6,198 bases of DNA from Pseudomonadota bacterium (GTDB lineage Bacteria > Pseudomonadota > Alphaproteobacteria > Rhodospirillales > Magnetospirillaceae), in NCBI GenBank assembly GCA_023437865.1, contig JAEZFE010000465.1, positions 1 to 6,198 of the forward strand, in the 5' to 3' direction. The translations under genes were made by a program, and so were the position numbers. The number at the start of each line of letters is the position of its first letter. Within the stretch, counting starts at the first letter, position 1. Positions 6,034 through 6,198 of the stretch are shown here, piece after piece. The notes beneath the pieces were generated by a model. It was given only the letters and a program-made list of their open reading frames with translations. It had not been told where the DNA came from and ran no database searches.

Positions 6034-6198
<165 letters not shown>

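Overview
This window looks like ordinary chromosomal DNA from a GC-rich alphaproteobacterium. A Rhodospirillales member such as Magnetospirillum would fit, but the genus is an inference. Pointers are the high GC at third codon positions, the kdsB-pheA pair, an alphaproteobacterial-type prephenate dehydratase, and a HisN-type phosphatase. KdsB indicates a Gram-negative envelope with Kdo-containing lipopolysaccharide. No tRNA, rRNA, CRISPR array, insertion sequence, phage gene or toxin-antitoxin pair was seen.

Left block (1-3452, minus strand, read right to left): a HisN-type histidinol-phosphatase (hisN), then a periplasmic oligopeptide-binding protein of the YejA type, then the first 276 codons of the YejB-type permease, which runs off the left edge. 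Gaps are 43 nt (hisN to yejA, using the preferred yejA start) and 3 nt (yejA to yejB), so the three are probably co-transcribed. The second permease and the ATPase (yejE, yejF) would be expected beyond position 1.

Centre (3453-3705): a 253-nt divergent intergenic region with a TATAAT hexamer 32 nt before kdsB and a small cluster of tandem and inverted repeats.

Right block (3706-5344, plus strand): kdsB (CMP-Kdo synthetase) and pheA (prephenate dehydratase) are separated by 13 nt and form a likely two-gene operon joining lipopolysaccharide precursor activation with phenylalanine synthesis.

Right end (5349-6198): a TetR-family regulator on the minus strand converges on pheA with only 4 nt between the stop codons. 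It diverges from an aldo/keto reductase whose first 55 codons are present. The 91-nt gap between them holds a 22-bp near-palindrome lying exactly over the predicted -10 box of a TTGACA-17-TACACT promoter. This is the clearest regulatory structure in the window and suggests local repression of the reductase, and probably of the regulator itself. No previously undescribed system is evident; the findings are modest regulatory and gene-order observations.
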